Shown: in pieces, positions 27,011-36,508 of the stretch
Layout: every line of letters begins with the position of its first letter
Numbering within the stretch: position 1 is the stretch's first letter
Assembly: GCA_022826205.1 (NCBI GenBank)
Contig: JAJDVJ010000026.1
Location: 1 to 64,000 of the forward strand
Origin: Silicimonas sp.
Lineage (GTDB): Bacteria > Pseudomonadota > Alphaproteobacteria > Rhodobacterales > Rhodobacteraceae
DNA length: 64,000 nt
Reading direction: 5' to 3'
The notes under the pieces: model-generated
Seen by the model: only the letters and a program-made list of their open reading frames with translations
Database searches by the model: none
Told to the model about the DNA's origin: nothing
Position numbers and translations under genes: made by a program

Positions 27011-27808
27011 TCAGCGCAGCGTAAAGCCGCCGTCAATGACCATCTCCTCGCCGGTCATGAAGGTCGACGCGTCTGACGCGAGATAGACGACGGCGGTTGC
27101 CAACTCCTCCGGGCGCCCGAACCGGTTCTGCACCGCGGGCTTGCGCCAGTGATCCTCGGCACCCTGCGGGTCGCGGGCGATGATCGGGTCGAGCAGTTCA
27201 GTGTGAATGTAACCGGGAACAAGTACGTTAATCCGAATGTTGTGGGGCGCCCACTCCACGGCGAGACACTTGGTCAGCAAGTGTACACCCGCCTTTGCCG
27301 CGTTGTAGTGCGCCTGCTTCTGCGGGTAGTTGACAATCCGCGCCGAAAGCGAACCGACGTTGACAATTACTCCCGCCTGCTGGCGGATCATCACCCTGCC
27401 TACCGCCTGGCAGCTCAGAAACACGCCGGTGAGATTGATGCGAATCATCCGTTCCCACTCAGCGAGCGTCATGTCTTCGGCCGCCACGTTGTGGGCGATT
27501 CCGGCGTTGTTGACCAGGATGTCGATACTGCCGAAGCGCTCCTCGGCCTCTGCCGCCATCCGAATGAGGTCCTCGGGAGTGCCGATGTCGACCTGGCTGA
27601 CGTAAGAGCGGTTTCGGCCTAGCGCCTTGACCTCGTCGAGCAGGCTCTCGGCGCGTTCACGCTCCACTTCGTACAGGATCGCAACGTCGGCACCGGCTTC
27701 GGCGAGGCCCTTGGCCAGCGCGCGTCCGATGCCGCGAGAGGCGCCGGTGACAATCACCGACTTGCCGTCAAGGCGGAACGCGTCCAGCGTTGGTGTGCTG
27801 TCAGACAT
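27011..27808 (-). CDS. SDR-family oxidoreductase
   Basis: A 265-residue classical short-chain dehydrogenase/reductase. The cofactor motif TGASRGIGRALA is near residue 20, NNAGIAHN near 92, the catalytic YNAAKAG (YxxxK) near 163, and S146 lies in VGSLSAR. The peptide VPGYIHTELL is the usual post-catalytic loop. Lying within a ribose-type sugar transporter cluster, it most likely oxidises the imported sugar or polyol. The cofactor choice (NAD or NADP) is not certain: E44 in LYEVERERAE at the end of the second strand favours NAD. Confidence 0.92.
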   Translation of the reverse strand: MSDSTPTLDAFRLDGKSVIVTGASRGIGRALAKGLAEAGADVAILYEVERERAESLLDEVKALGRNRSYVSQVDIGTPEDLIRMAAEAEERFGSIDILVNNAGIAHNVAAEDMTLAEWERMIRINLTGVFLSCQAVGRVMIRQQAGVIVNVGSLSARIVNYPQKQAHYNAAKAGVHLLTKCLAVEWAPHNIRINVLVPGYIHTELLDPIIARDPQGAEDHWRKPAVQNRFGRPEELATAVVYLASDASTFMTGEEMVIDGGFTLR

Positions 27809-27850
27809 GATCGGATTCCTGGCAGATTTGGCTTGTTGTCGGAATGGAGG

Positions 27851-27883
27851 CCGATCCCGAACGACCTAAGCGTTCGGGATCGG
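27851..27883 (-). promoter_or_regulatory. Intercistronic hairpin after the sugar-binding protein gene
   Basis: A perfect 13-bp inverted repeat (CCGATCCCGAACG / CGTTCGGGATCGG) with a 7-nt loop, 12 bp past the stop of the binding-protein gene and 43 bp before the SDR gene. It is not followed by a T-tract. Such hairpins usually protect the abundant binding-protein message from 3' decay and reduce read-through into the following genes. Confidence 0.7.
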
Positions 27884-27894
27884 ACATCCTTGGC

Positions 27895-29058
27895 TCAGCG
27901 CTCCAGGGTGCCGATGCCGGTGTAGCGGAACGCCTCCCGCTCGAGGGCATCAATCTCCTCGACCGAGAGTTCCTTGTAGGCAATCGTAATCCGTCCAAGG
28001 AAGACCAGTGGAATGTCATCCTGACGACCCTCGAGATCCGCCTTGATGATTTCGGCGATGGAGACGCCGAAGTCATCGCCCATGCGCATCGGCGTCGCAT
28101 CGAGCAGACCGTCGCGCAATGCTTCCAGTTCTTCACCCGTGCCGCCCCAGGCGGTAACGAACACCTCGTCGAGAACCCCAAGCGCCTCTGCCGCCGACAA
28201 AGATCCCATTCCCATTGCCGTATTGGCATTGTGGATCATGTCGACTTCCGGAAAGCCGGTGAGAATCAGGTTGGTGCCGTCGAAGCCGCCCTCGCGCTGG
28301 AAATTGCCGTAGTGCTCGTAGACCAGTTCCCAGTCTGAATTCTCGACCAGGCACTCTGCGAAGCCGCCCGAGCGCTGGTTGTCGACCGATCCGGGGGTGC
28401 CACGGTTCATGGCGACTTGACCCTCTGTTCCAACGTTTTCGATCACGTAGTTGCACATGATCAGCGCACCGGCGAGGTGGGAGAAGCCGGTGAATGCCAG
28501 CGGCTGCTCGTCGCCCCAGACCTGCGGAACCTGGTCGTGGTTAAGGACGATCACCTTGAGGTCGGGGCTGTCGATCAACCGCTTCACGTTGTCGGCCTGC
28601 AGCCCAAGCTCGGTCGGACCGAACACGACATAGTCGTAGAAATCCGCGTCCTGCAGCACCTGGTCGGTGTAGGTGGTCTGCAGATCGTGGTTTTCCATGC
28701 CGGAGGCGAACTGGACGGCCTCGAACGGAATGTTCATCTCCTTCAGCCGGGCTTCCATTGCCAAGTAGGCTCGGAGCCATGCGTCGGAAACGTCCTGGCT
28801 GGGATAGATCACCGCGATCTGGATTGGCTCGTCAAGGCTACCAGTAAACGGCGTGCCGGGCATGCCGACTGCATCCTGCATCGCCGCAAGAACATCCGCG
28901 TCGACCACCTGATGGTACCACCAGAAATCGCGCTCGTCGTCGTCAGGCAACGCCTCCATCGGAAACTTCTGCGCCGTTGCCGGAATTGCCAGCATCGCGG
29001 TAGCGACCACAGCGCAAGCGAAACCATAGGTCATACTTTTGGCTATAGTTCGAGTCAA
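27895..29058 (-). CDS. Sugar ABC transporter substrate-binding protein (ribose-type)
   Basis: A 387-residue periplasmic binding protein of the RbsB/PBP1-like fold. The start is TTG at 29058, behind the strong site AGGAGGAGGAAG; this gives a complete signal peptide (TRTIAKSMTYGFACAVVATA through ATAQ). The next ATG (29034) would cut off its basic start. The body shows PIQIAVIYPSQDVSDAWLRAY, the FGPTELGLQADNVKRLID segment and AGALIMCNYVIENV typical of periplasmic-binding-protein type 1 proteins. The ligand cannot be read. A long hairpin follows it. The permease gene lies 951 bp upstream, unusually far. Confidence 0.92.
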   Translation of the reverse strand: MTRTIAKSMTYGFACAVVATAMLAIPATAQKFPMEALPDDDERDFWWYHQVVDADVLAAMQDAVGMPGTPFTGSLDEPIQIAVIYPSQDVSDAWLRAYLAMEARLKEMNIPFEAVQFASGMENHDLQTTYTDQVLQDADFYDYVVFGPTELGLQADNVKRLIDSPDLKVIVLNHDQVPQVWGDEQPLAFTGFSHLAGALIMCNYVIENVGTEGQVAMNRGTPGSVDNQRSGGFAECLVENSDWELVYEHYGNFQREGGFDGTNLILTGFPEVDMIHNANTAMGMGSLSAAEALGVLDEVFVTAWGGTGEELEALRDGLLDATPMRMGDDFGVSIAEIIKADLEGRQDDIPLVFLGRITIAYKELSVEEIDALEREAFRYTGIGTLER

Positions 29059-30009
29059 GACTTCCTCCTCCTGTTTGGCAGGCACAGCGATGGCAGACCA
29101 AGTTTGCTCGTCGGCGTTGAGCCTGCGTGGGCAACGCCCAGGGGTTGTCTCTTCCGGGCACAGCCGCCTCTCTGTCGGCAACAGCTGCAGCCGGCCGACA
29201 CTAAGATGATGTTCCCACCACAGGTTCCAATTGTCAACAACGGCGAGCAAGTGCCTGATTGAGATCCTTCGGTGCCCGCCCAAAAGAGGCCGAGCGCGCG
29301 CACTGCCGTATTAGGCGTTCCACATTGCAGGCTCGCCAGTCGGCACGGATTGAGTAAACGACATTGGCGGTCGACTGACGCTGTTGGATGAAAGTGCGAT
29401 TCCGAACCGGACGGGCCATGCGGCAGTTTGCAGTCGAGAGAATCCAGCCCCTTCCTTGCTGAGAACGACACTTCAATTGAGATAGCGTTCGGGAACGAGA
29501 ACGTAGGACAGCCGTCGACTATCCAGCCAAGGTCGAAGCAACCCAATCAAGTTTTTTTTGAGTCCGAGAACGCGATCATTGCCGCCAAGGCAGCCCTGCA
29601 AGTTCATGGCGCTGCCAGCCATTGAAAGGACAGCCCGATCAAGCCAATTGTTTGCAATAAGCGTGAATTCAATGCTGGAGGCCGGATCGCCGGCGTGCTG
29701 AGCAATATGGCCTCGAGGTCGATCGAAGTGACTCTGGCTTGCAGTCGGCGATTGTGCTGCTCAACATTTGTGCGAAGGCATTGATATGGGACGTCAAGTC
29801 GTGTCGGTAACGGTGACGAATTAAATTCCATACCGCGTAATTCCCGCAGCACTGCGAACAAGGGCGAGCAGCCATTCGTCAATCTGGCACCATGGGACGT
29901 GCCGGACGTTTCGCGACACTCTTGGCCTGGAAATGACTTGGACAAGAGTCTTATCCCTCAATTCAGCAATTCGGACAACGACCCAGATCGATTCCAAGCT
30001 ATCGAAGGT
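29059..30009. other. 951-bp gap inside the sugar ABC cluster
   Basis: Separates the permease and binding-protein genes, which normally lie within 100 bp. No reading frame has both a start signal and a recognisable motif. A few moderately long frames exist on both strands, none with family resemblance. No terminal inverted repeats or transposase residues were seen, so it is not an evident insertion sequence. The strong ribosome site at 29060-29075 implies that a promoter for the binding-protein gene lies within this stretch. Confidence 0.5.
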
Positions 30010-31065
30010 TCAGGATGGCTCTTTGCTGCCGGTCTTGTTTCGGCGCAATTTGCGGAACCAGCCGCCAAGAGTGCCGCCGCCTCCTTGGAGGCTGCTGTAG
30101 AAGCCGACCGACACTATGATAATGATTCCCGCCGCCACCTGCTGCCAAAAGAAATCCAGCCGCAGGTTGACCAGCGCGTTTATGACCATTGACAGCAGCA
30201 GCACGCCGACCAGCGACCCGACCATCGAGCCGCGTCCACCGAACAGCGATGTGCCACCGACGACAACCGCCGCGATTGTATGCAGCGTGAGGCCTTGACC
30301 CGAAGTGGCCTGGATCGCATTCAGCCGGCCGGTGAGCATGATCCCGGCGAATCCGGCCAATCCCCCCATCAGCATGTACTGGTAGAGCTTGTGACGGGCG
30401 ACGTCTATGCCGGCCAGAACCGCTGACTCGGTGTTGCCGCCGATGGCGATCGCGTAGCGGCCAAGCGAAGTGAAGCGGTAGAGTACCAAGCCGACGCCAA
30501 TCGTGCCGATACCGATCAAGGCAGGAAACGGGAACAGGTCGAAAATGCGGCCACGTCCCAAGAAGGGGATCGGTTCCGGCAGTCGCGAGAGCACAATGCC
30601 GGCTGCGAGCACCAGTGCGATGCCGCGGTACACCAAGTCCATCGAAAGTGTGGCAATCAGGTCGGGAACATTGACGCGGGTGATGACGAAGCCGTTTGCA
30701 GCTCCGCATGCAACACCGACCAGCACGGCAACCAGCATCCCAGCAAAGACGTTAATTCCCAAGTCCTTGATCAGCAGCGCCATGACCACAGCCGAAAGTG
30801 CGGCGATGGCGCCAATCGACAGGTCAATCCCGCGGCCGGTGATGACCAGCGTCATCCCCATGGCCAGAACCATGTAGATCGACGCGTCCTGCAGGATGAT
30901 CATCAGGTTCGATACCCGGTAGAATCCGGGTTCGACGAACGCCATCACCAAGCACAGGGCCACGATCATGACCACGGGCCCCAGAATGTTCACGTAGCGC
31001 TCAAACCAAGGTAACTGACGCCGACGCGTGCTGCTCGCGTCTGGCGTAGTCAATGCCGGTTCCAT
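30010..31065 (-). CDS. Sugar ABC transporter permease (RbsC-type)
   Basis: A 351-residue inner-membrane permease of the ribose/xylose (BPD_transp_2) family. About nine to ten hydrophobic helices run from residue 28 to 335. The diagnostic motifs are present: VITGRGIDLSIGAIAALSAV near residue 80, GANGFVITRVNVPDLIATL, YAIAIGGNTESAVLAGI and the C-terminal GGTSLFGGRGSMVGSLVGVLLL. It forms the transport pore with the ATPase at 26219-26989. It is transcribed towards the binding protein gene but is separated from it by 951 bp of non-coding DNA. Confidence 0.93.
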   Translation of the reverse strand: MEPALTTPDASSTRRRQLPWFERYVNILGPVVMIVALCLVMAFVEPGFYRVSNLMIILQDASIYMVLAMGMTLVITGRGIDLSIGAIAALSAVVMALLIKDLGINVFAGMLVAVLVGVACGAANGFVITRVNVPDLIATLSMDLVYRGIALVLAAGIVLSRLPEPIPFLGRGRIFDLFPFPALIGIGTIGVGLVLYRFTSLGRYAIAIGGNTESAVLAGIDVARHKLYQYMLMGGLAGFAGIMLTGRLNAIQATSGQGLTLHTIAAVVVGGTSLFGGRGSMVGSLVGVLLLSMVINALVNLRLDFFWQQVAAGIIIIVSVGFYSSLQGGGGTLGGWFRKLRRNKTGSKEPS

Positions 31066-32472
31066 AACAGGCTGTCCTCCCCGATCAATCGAAGGGCCGA
31101 AATTGCTTTGCCAGCCCTTGGTCCGAAATCACACAGATGGCCAGCCATCGACAATAGTCTTTCCACCGGCATACTCCTTTGTCAATGTAGCCAGAGGGAC
31201 GGATGATCGAACGGCTTGTGCCATTGGGAATCTCGGCCCCCTTGTCACGTCCATTCCAGAGCTTGGCCTCGATCAATCAGACCTGCCTTCGGCGTCTTGC
31301 GCCAGCTCGAGTATCAGCCGGATCGCTTCTGCCAAAAGCATCCAGAATTCCGGAACACTCTCGAGATCGGCGACGCACATTGTCGCTTGGACAACGAAAT
31401 CGTCTACCGGCGGAAGTGAATTGATCCAACATCACCCCTCGGCATGAGCCCTTCAGCACTAGAACCGCGTCCCTGGCACTCTCCCCGACTGAAGCTCGTC
31501 GACCAGACCCGCAATCTGCCTCAGTTTGGACGTTCATGCGACGGTCCCGAGTTCTTGCGTTGCCGATGTGAGCTTGACTTCATTCTTCGCCAGCCTCCAA
31601 TCGAAGAGCTCGAATTCGTGAAGGTCGAAGAGGCAGCGGCTGCAACCATACTCCCTGCCTGGAACGGCATTGCCCGACAGCTCAATAGACTCCGCGGCGG
31701 CGAACTCAATTTCACTCCGATGCGTTCGGGCATAGACATTTGCAGTACCATGGCCGCGAACTTCATGGCGGATTATGAAGATCACAGAGACGATGTGTGG
31801 CGCATCTTCCTTGAACGGATTGTCAGCGTTTCTTTGGCCTCAGGTTCTGAAGTCGAAAATGCACTCGAATTTGGAACCTTTTTGCTGCACGGGAATTGGC
31901 ACCCTTGATCGGCAAGGTCTACTGAATTCCTTAGAGCATGCCCGACCTATCTGAAATCATTGGAGATTCCCTTTCGGGCGGAGGTCTGATTCGATGCCCG
32001 CGATTCAATCAGTCGAATGCGGCGGCTCCGCCTTTGCCTGCATCGGCTCGACCGCCACCCGGGCAGTCTCGCAGGATGTCGGCGGCGATTCTGTCAGACA
32101 CGCGGACGGCGGAGGCGCGTACCGCCCGCTACGCTAGGTAGGCGTCGGGGGCAGTGGTCTCCACCTACCTGAGACCGAGCAGCCGCCCGATCATCGGCAG
32201 CCCTTCGCCGAGCGCCAGCGCCCTGGGGGGAAGCTGTGGCGCCAATTCCGAAATTGAAGAAGGAGGCATAAACGGCCGATTGCACCCTGTCATCAGACCG
32301 GGGAAGGCATGCCTTTGGCGCGACGCAAATTTGATTGCAGCCGCATTTGCCATGCCTCAGTACGCGACCATTTTCGCCGGAACGGATGGCTTCATCCTAG
32401 ATGGGACGAAATCAGACAGCTGGAATCAGAGGCTTGACCCACACTGCACCGGCAACTAGTTCACTGTTCTGG
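31066..32472. other. Gene-poor 1.4-kb region between the permease gene and tRNA-Gly
   Basis: No gene can be supported. A 154-codon plus-strand frame (31444-31908) lacks a ribosome site and any motif. On the minus strand, 31273-31431 is a short open stretch with coding-like composition (ADLESVPEFWMLLAEAIRLI, LELAQDAEGRSD then stop) but no convincing start signal; it looks like the end of a lost gene. The region lies between the sugar cluster and a tRNA gene, a common place for gene loss and gain, but no integrase or attachment-site repeat was recognised. Confidence 0.45.
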
Positions 32473-32546
32473 GCGGGTGTAGCTCAATGGCAGAGCAGGA
32501 GCTTCCCAAGCTTAAGACGAGGGTTCGATTCCCTTCACCCGCTCCA
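32473..32546 (+). tRNA. tRNA-Gly (anticodon CCC)
   Basis: A 74-nt tRNA including an encoded CCA end. The acceptor stem GCGGGTG pairs perfectly with CACCCGC. The D-arm is AGCTCAATGGCAGAGC, the anticodon loop TTCCCAA reads CCC, and the T-arm GAGGGTTCGATTCCCTT has the universal TTCGA loop. The first pair of the anticodon stem is mismatched (G27/A43). It decodes GGG glycine codons. Confidence 0.95.
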
Positions 32547-32571
32547 TTCGATCCATCCAGAAAGCCCTCCC

Positions 32572-33045
32572 TTGTCCAAATTCCTGAACCAACTGGACGC
32601 CCCTGACCTTGAAGCCATGGGAATTCATGGCTGGCCCTACGGGTACTCAGATCAGGTCAGGTTCCACGAACTCGACCCCCTGAACCACGTGAACAACGCG
32701 TCATACCTGAGCTGGTTCGAGAACATCCGCGTCCGTTACCTCCAGGACTACGGACTTTCTTCCTACGGGAGGGGCGACGACGACCCCCAAATCGTGGTGC
32801 GCCAGCAGAGCGCCGACTACCTCGCCCCCATGTTCCAGGACGAACGCTATGTCGTGACGGCGCGCACCCGACTCCTGAAACCTTCCAGCCTGATCATGGA
32901 CTACGCCGTGCACTCCGGCGGCTCGGTTCGTGCCACGGCCAGCGCCGTGCTGGTAAGCCTGAAGCAGGACGGAATGTCGCGGCGGCCGCACAAGGACATC
33001 GCAGTCAAGCGCATTCTCGCCAAGGACGGGGCAGAAAGGGCGTAG
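32572..33045 (+). CDS. Acyl-CoA thioesterase family protein (4HBT/hotdog fold)
   Basis: A 157-residue hotdog-fold protein. The motif VRFHELDPLNHVNNASYLSW, whose aspartate is the usual catalytic residue of 4-hydroxybenzoyl-CoA thioesterase-type enzymes, starts near residue 29. The long central helix FENIRVRYLQDYG follows. TTG 32572 gives the 28-residue lead usual for the family; ATG 32617 is the alternative and would shorten the protein by 15 residues. Neither has a strong ribosome site. It starts 26 bp after tRNA-Gly and may be co-transcribed with it. It ends only 6 bp from the convergent pgi gene. Substrate unknown. Confidence 0.88.
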   Translation: MSKFLNQLDAPDLEAMGIHGWPYGYSDQVRFHELDPLNHVNNASYLSWFENIRVRYLQDYGLSSYGRGDDDPQIVVRQQSADYLAPMFQDERYVVTARTRLLKPSSLIMDYAVHSGGSVRATASAVLVSLKQDGMSRRPHKDIAVKRILAKDGAERA

Positions 33046-33051
33046 CGCCGT

Positions 33052-34665
33052 TCAGCCAGCGTGCCGTTGTACAAAGCTGACAAGCCGGGCTGTCGAGGCG
33101 TCCTTGTCGCCAGCGTCTGCCTCGCCGGAGACCACTGGCTCGAGATCCTTTGCCAGCACCTTGCCAAGCTCCACACCCCATTGATCGAAACTGTTGATGC
33201 CGAGCATTGCGCCTTCGACAAAGACCCGATGCTCGTACAGGGCCACGATCTGCCCAAGCACGAAGGGCGTCAACTTTGGATAGACTAGCGTGGTCGACGG
33301 CCGATTGCCCGGAAACATCCGGTGCATTGCCTGCCGTTCCAGTTCCTCGCCTGAATAGTGGTCCGCGAGCAACGCCCGTGCTTCTGCCAGGCTGCGGCCC
33401 TTCATCAGTGCCTCGGATTGCGCAAGGCAGTTCGCGACGAGCAGTCGATGCTGGTGTGCAAGCTCGTCCTCGTGCCCAGCCGCTCCGATCATGAACTCAC
33501 ACGGGATCACGCGCGTTCCCTGGTGAATCAACTGGTAAAAGGCGTGCTGGCCATTTGTTCCGGGCTCGCCCCATACCACGGGGCCGGACGGAACCGGAAG
33601 GTCGGTGCCATTCATGGAAACGCCCTTGCCGTTGCTCTCCATTTCCAGCTGCTGAAAATATGCTGGAAGACGCGACAGCCGCTGCTCGTACGGCAGAACC
33701 GCCCGCGTCGCATAACCGAGACCCTGATTGTGCCAAAGCCCGGTCAGCGCGAGCATCACCGGCATGTTCTGCAAGGGTGGCGCAGCCTGGAAGTGCAAGT
33801 CCATGGCATGGCCACCTGACAGGAAAGAGCGAAACGCCTGCGGCCCAATGGCGATCATAAGGGACAGCCCGATCGGCCCCCAAACGGAGTAGCGACCTCC
33901 TACCCAGTCTTCGAAGCCGAACACGCGTTCCGGACCTATGCCATAGGCGGACATCCGGTCCTCGGCGGAGGAAAGCGCCACGAAATGCGAGCCCGTGTCC
34001 GCGTAACCCAAGGATTCACCAATCCACTTTCGAACGGTGTCGGCATTGGTCATCGTCTCAATCGTGGTGAAGGTCTTGGAAGCGACGATCACCAAGGAGG
34101 TCTCCGGCCTAAGCGGCAGGAGAATGTCGTTGACATGCGCGGCATCCACGTTCGAGACGAAATGGCACCGAGGTCCGTCATGGTAGGGTGCCAGCGCCGA
34201 CGCCGCCATGGCAGGACCAAGGTCTGAGCCCCCAATGCCGATGTTGATCACGTCCGTGACCTTGCCGCCCGTGACGCAAATGCTCCCGTCACGCAATCCC
34301 TCGGCGAACGTCTCCATGCGACGGAGCGTCCCCAGCACATCCGGCATGACGTCCTGACCGTCCACCATGACAGGTACGCCCGCAAGGTTACGGAGCGCCG
34401 TATGGAGCACGGCCCTCCCTTCGGTCTCGTTGATGGATTCGCCCCCGAACATGGCCTGCCGCTGCAACGGGATCGCAGACTCGTCGAACATTGCAAGCAG
34501 CAGGTTCCGGCCTGCCTCGTCCATCGCGGTCTTCGAATAGTCAAACAGCAGGTCGCCCGCCTCGACGGCAAACTCGCGCGCTCGGTTCGGATCGACGAAC
34601 CGCTCGATGATCGGCGTCTCGACCGCCTTGAGCGCCGTCTTGCCGAGCCGGTCCCAGTCCATCAT
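33052..34665 (-). CDS. pgi: Glucose-6-phosphate isomerase
   Basis: A 537-residue enzyme interconverting glucose 6-phosphate and fructose 6-phosphate. Both family signatures are present: [14 protein letters not shown]-like in the sugar-phosphate-binding region and [24 protein letters not shown] with the catalytic glutamate, then the C-terminal [15 protein letters not shown]. The start ATGATG at 34665 overlaps the zwf stop, so translation is coupled to zwf. Together the two genes feed hexose phosphates into the oxidative pentose phosphate or Entner-Doudoroff route. No pgl, edd or eda is in the window. Confidence 0.97.
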   Translation of the reverse strand: MMDWDRLGKTALKAVETPIIERFVDPNRAREFAVEAGDLLFDYSKTAMDEAGRNLLLAMFDESAIPLQRQAMFGGESINETEGRAVLHTALRNLAGVPVMVDGQDVMPDVLGTLRRMETFAEGLRDGSICVTGGKVTDVINIGIGGSDLGPAMAASALAPYHDGPRCHFVSNVDAAHVNDILLPLRPETSLVIVASKTFTTIETMTNADTVRKWIGESLGYADTGSHFVALSSAEDRMSAYGIGPERVFGFEDWVGGRYSVWGPIGLSLMIAIGPQAFRSFLSGGHAMDLHFQAAPPLQNMPVMLALTGLWHNQGLGYATRAVLPYEQRLSRLPAYFQQLEMESNGKGVSMNGTDLPVPSGPVVWGEPGTNGQHAFYQLIHQGTRVIPCEFMIGAAGHEDELAHQHRLLVANCLAQSEALMKGRSLAEARALLADHYSGEELERQAMHRMFPGNRPSTTLVYPKLTPFVLGQIVALYEHRVFVEGAMLGINSFDQWGVELGKVLAKDLEPVVSGEADAGDKDASTARLVSFVQRHAG

Positions 34666-36131
34666 CCGCCATCCTGTCCGTTGTCGATGTCCCGCCACCT
34701 GCGACCGTCTCCTTCAAGCAGGACAGCTGCTCCTTCGGGTCCGTTCGTGCCGACCTGGTAGGATTCCGGATGCTCGTCCCGCTCACGCCACTCCTTGATG
34801 ATCGGGTCGGCCCATGCCCATGCCTGTTCAACCTCGTCGCCGCGCATGAACAACGTCTGATCGCCGCGAATGACATCCATGATCAGGCGTTCATAAGCGG
34901 CTGGCGCGTCCTCCACTCCCCGCCCCAGCGCTTCCGCAAAGGTCATGTCCAGCGGAACGTCCACGAGGCGCATGCCGCCGGGCCCAGGTTCCTTGATCGT
35001 AACGAAAAGGTTTATGCCCTCGTTCGGCTGCAAGCGTATGGCCAGAACGTTGCGGTGCTGCCCAAGCGTCTGACCAAAAATCGAATGTGGCGCGGTCTTG
35101 AACACGATTGAGATCTCCGAATGCCTGGCCGCCATGCGCTTGCCGGTCCGGAGATAGAACGGCACTCCCGCCCATCTCCAGTTGGAGATGTGAAGCCTTA
35201 GGGCGATGAAGCTCTCTGTCCGGCTGTCCGCATTTTCGACTTGGTCCAGGTAGCTTTCTCCAGGTGCCGCTGACACGTATCGGCCCCGTACAATGTCGCG
35301 CAGTCCCGGTCGCTCAATCGCCCGGATCACCTTGAGCTTCTCGTCCCGCACAGCGTCCGGGTCGAAGCGCGACGGCGGCTCCATTGCGATGAGGCAGAGC
35401 AGCTGCATCAGGTGATTCTGGATCATGTCCCGCATAGCGCCAGCCTTGTCGTAATAGCTGCCGCGCCCGTCCACACCAACGCTCTCCGCCACAGTGATCT
35501 GTACATGGTCAACGAACTGCGCGTGCCACAGAGGCTCGAACAGGACATTGCCGAATCGGACCGCCATCAGGTTCTGGACGGTTTCCTTCCCCAGGTAATG
35601 GTCGATCCTGTATATCTGGTTCTCGTCAAAGTGGCTGCGCAAGATCCTGTTCAGCTCTCGGGCACTCTCGAGGTCGCGGCCAAACGGTTTCTCGACGACT
35701 ATCCGACAGGCAGGACTCGCACAGCCGTGTTTCCGCAGACGCTCGGCCAGCGTGCCAAACAGCGACGGCGCAACGGAAAAGTAAAAGGCCCGAACGACGC
35801 CGTCCCGCAATATTCCAGAAAGCGCGTCCCAGCCGCCGTCGCTCGCGGCATCAAGGATGAGATGGTCAATGCACTCCAGAAAGGTTCTGACGTCATCTTC
35901 GGGCCGCGCGGACTCAGGGACGAACTCGCTTAGGGCTTCGGCGACAAATGCACGGTATCCGTCCCTGTCCAACTGTCGCCGCGCAGCGCCAATGATCCGG
36001 CTATTCGGAGGCATCTGTCCCGCCCGGAACCGGCGGAACAGGCCAGGAAATATCCTCCTCCGGGCCAGGTCGCCAGTACCTCCGAATATCACTAGGTCAA
36101 ACGCCTCAACCGGGATGACGCGCGAAACCAT
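34662..36131 (-). CDS. zwf: Glucose-6-phosphate 1-dehydrogenase
   Basis: A 489-residue enzyme that oxidises glucose 6-phosphate to 6-phosphogluconolactone with NADP or NAD. It has the nucleotide-binding [17 protein letters not shown] at the N-terminus, the active-site signature [14 protein letters not shown] with its catalytic histidine, and VEKPFGRDL before it. ATG 36131 follows GGAAAGAGGTGGG at good spacing and is preferred over the GTG at 36140. It is first in a two-gene unit with pgi (4-bp overlap). Confidence 0.97.
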   Translation of the reverse strand: MVSRVIPVEAFDLVIFGGTGDLARRRIFPGLFRRFRAGQMPPNSRIIGAARRQLDRDGYRAFVAEALSEFVPESARPEDDVRTFLECIDHLILDAASDGGWDALSGILRDGVVRAFYFSVAPSLFGTLAERLRKHGCASPACRIVVEKPFGRDLESARELNRILRSHFDENQIYRIDHYLGKETVQNLMAVRFGNVLFEPLWHAQFVDHVQITVAESVGVDGRGSYYDKAGAMRDMIQNHLMQLLCLIAMEPPSRFDPDAVRDEKLKVIRAIERPGLRDIVRGRYVSAAPGESYLDQVENADSRTESFIALRLHISNWRWAGVPFYLRTGKRMAARHSEISIVFKTAPHSIFGQTLGQHRNVLAIRLQPNEGINLFVTIKEPGPGGMRLVDVPLDMTFAEALGRGVEDAPAAYERLIMDVIRGDQTLFMRGDEVEQAWAWADPIIKEWRERDEHPESYQVGTNGPEGAAVLLEGDGRRWRDIDNGQDGG

Positions 36132-36508
36132 GTTGCCCACCTCTTTCCGTGACTAACGCCAGAGCCACGATCCCGTCGCATCCGCAGTGCGATTTCGCTG
36201 CAATCGATGTGGCATGAGCAACATCACATCACCGTCACTACCACATGCCTGCACTTTACCCTCCCGGATTCCGGCATTTAGAGTTTCGCTCGGGACAAAC
36301 GTTCGATTTGGAATTCCGGTGAGGAACGACCCATGCGAGTCTTGGCGGATGCTAACGGCAAGTTCAACACGACATTGCACGGAATTCGACCGCTGACCCG
36401 GACGATACGCCTGGCATGGAGGTCCAAAAGGCGCGTTGCACTCGCGGTGCCAGGCTCCGGATGGCTCAGGCACTCGACGAGGCAGGTCATCCAGGAGGGT
36501 AAGAACGA
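36132..36508. other. Divergent intergenic region between zwf and the radical SAM gene
   Basis: About 380 bp that must hold both promoters. No gene is supported. An AGGAGGG ribosome site for the radical SAM gene lies at its right end. No operator repeats were recognised. Confidence 0.45.

Noticed and set aside
29059-30009. An insertion sequence inside the sugar cluster
   Set aside because: No terminal inverted repeats, target duplication or DDE/HUH transposase residues could be seen in any frame.
31444-31908. A 154-codon plus-strand gene in the gene-poor region
   Set aside because: No ribosome site, no motif and a composition compatible with either strand; kept only as a possible relic.
32440-32560. 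tRNA-Gly as the attachment site of an integrated island
   Set aside because: No integrase gene nearby and no second copy of the tRNA 3' end was recognised in the neighbouring sequence.
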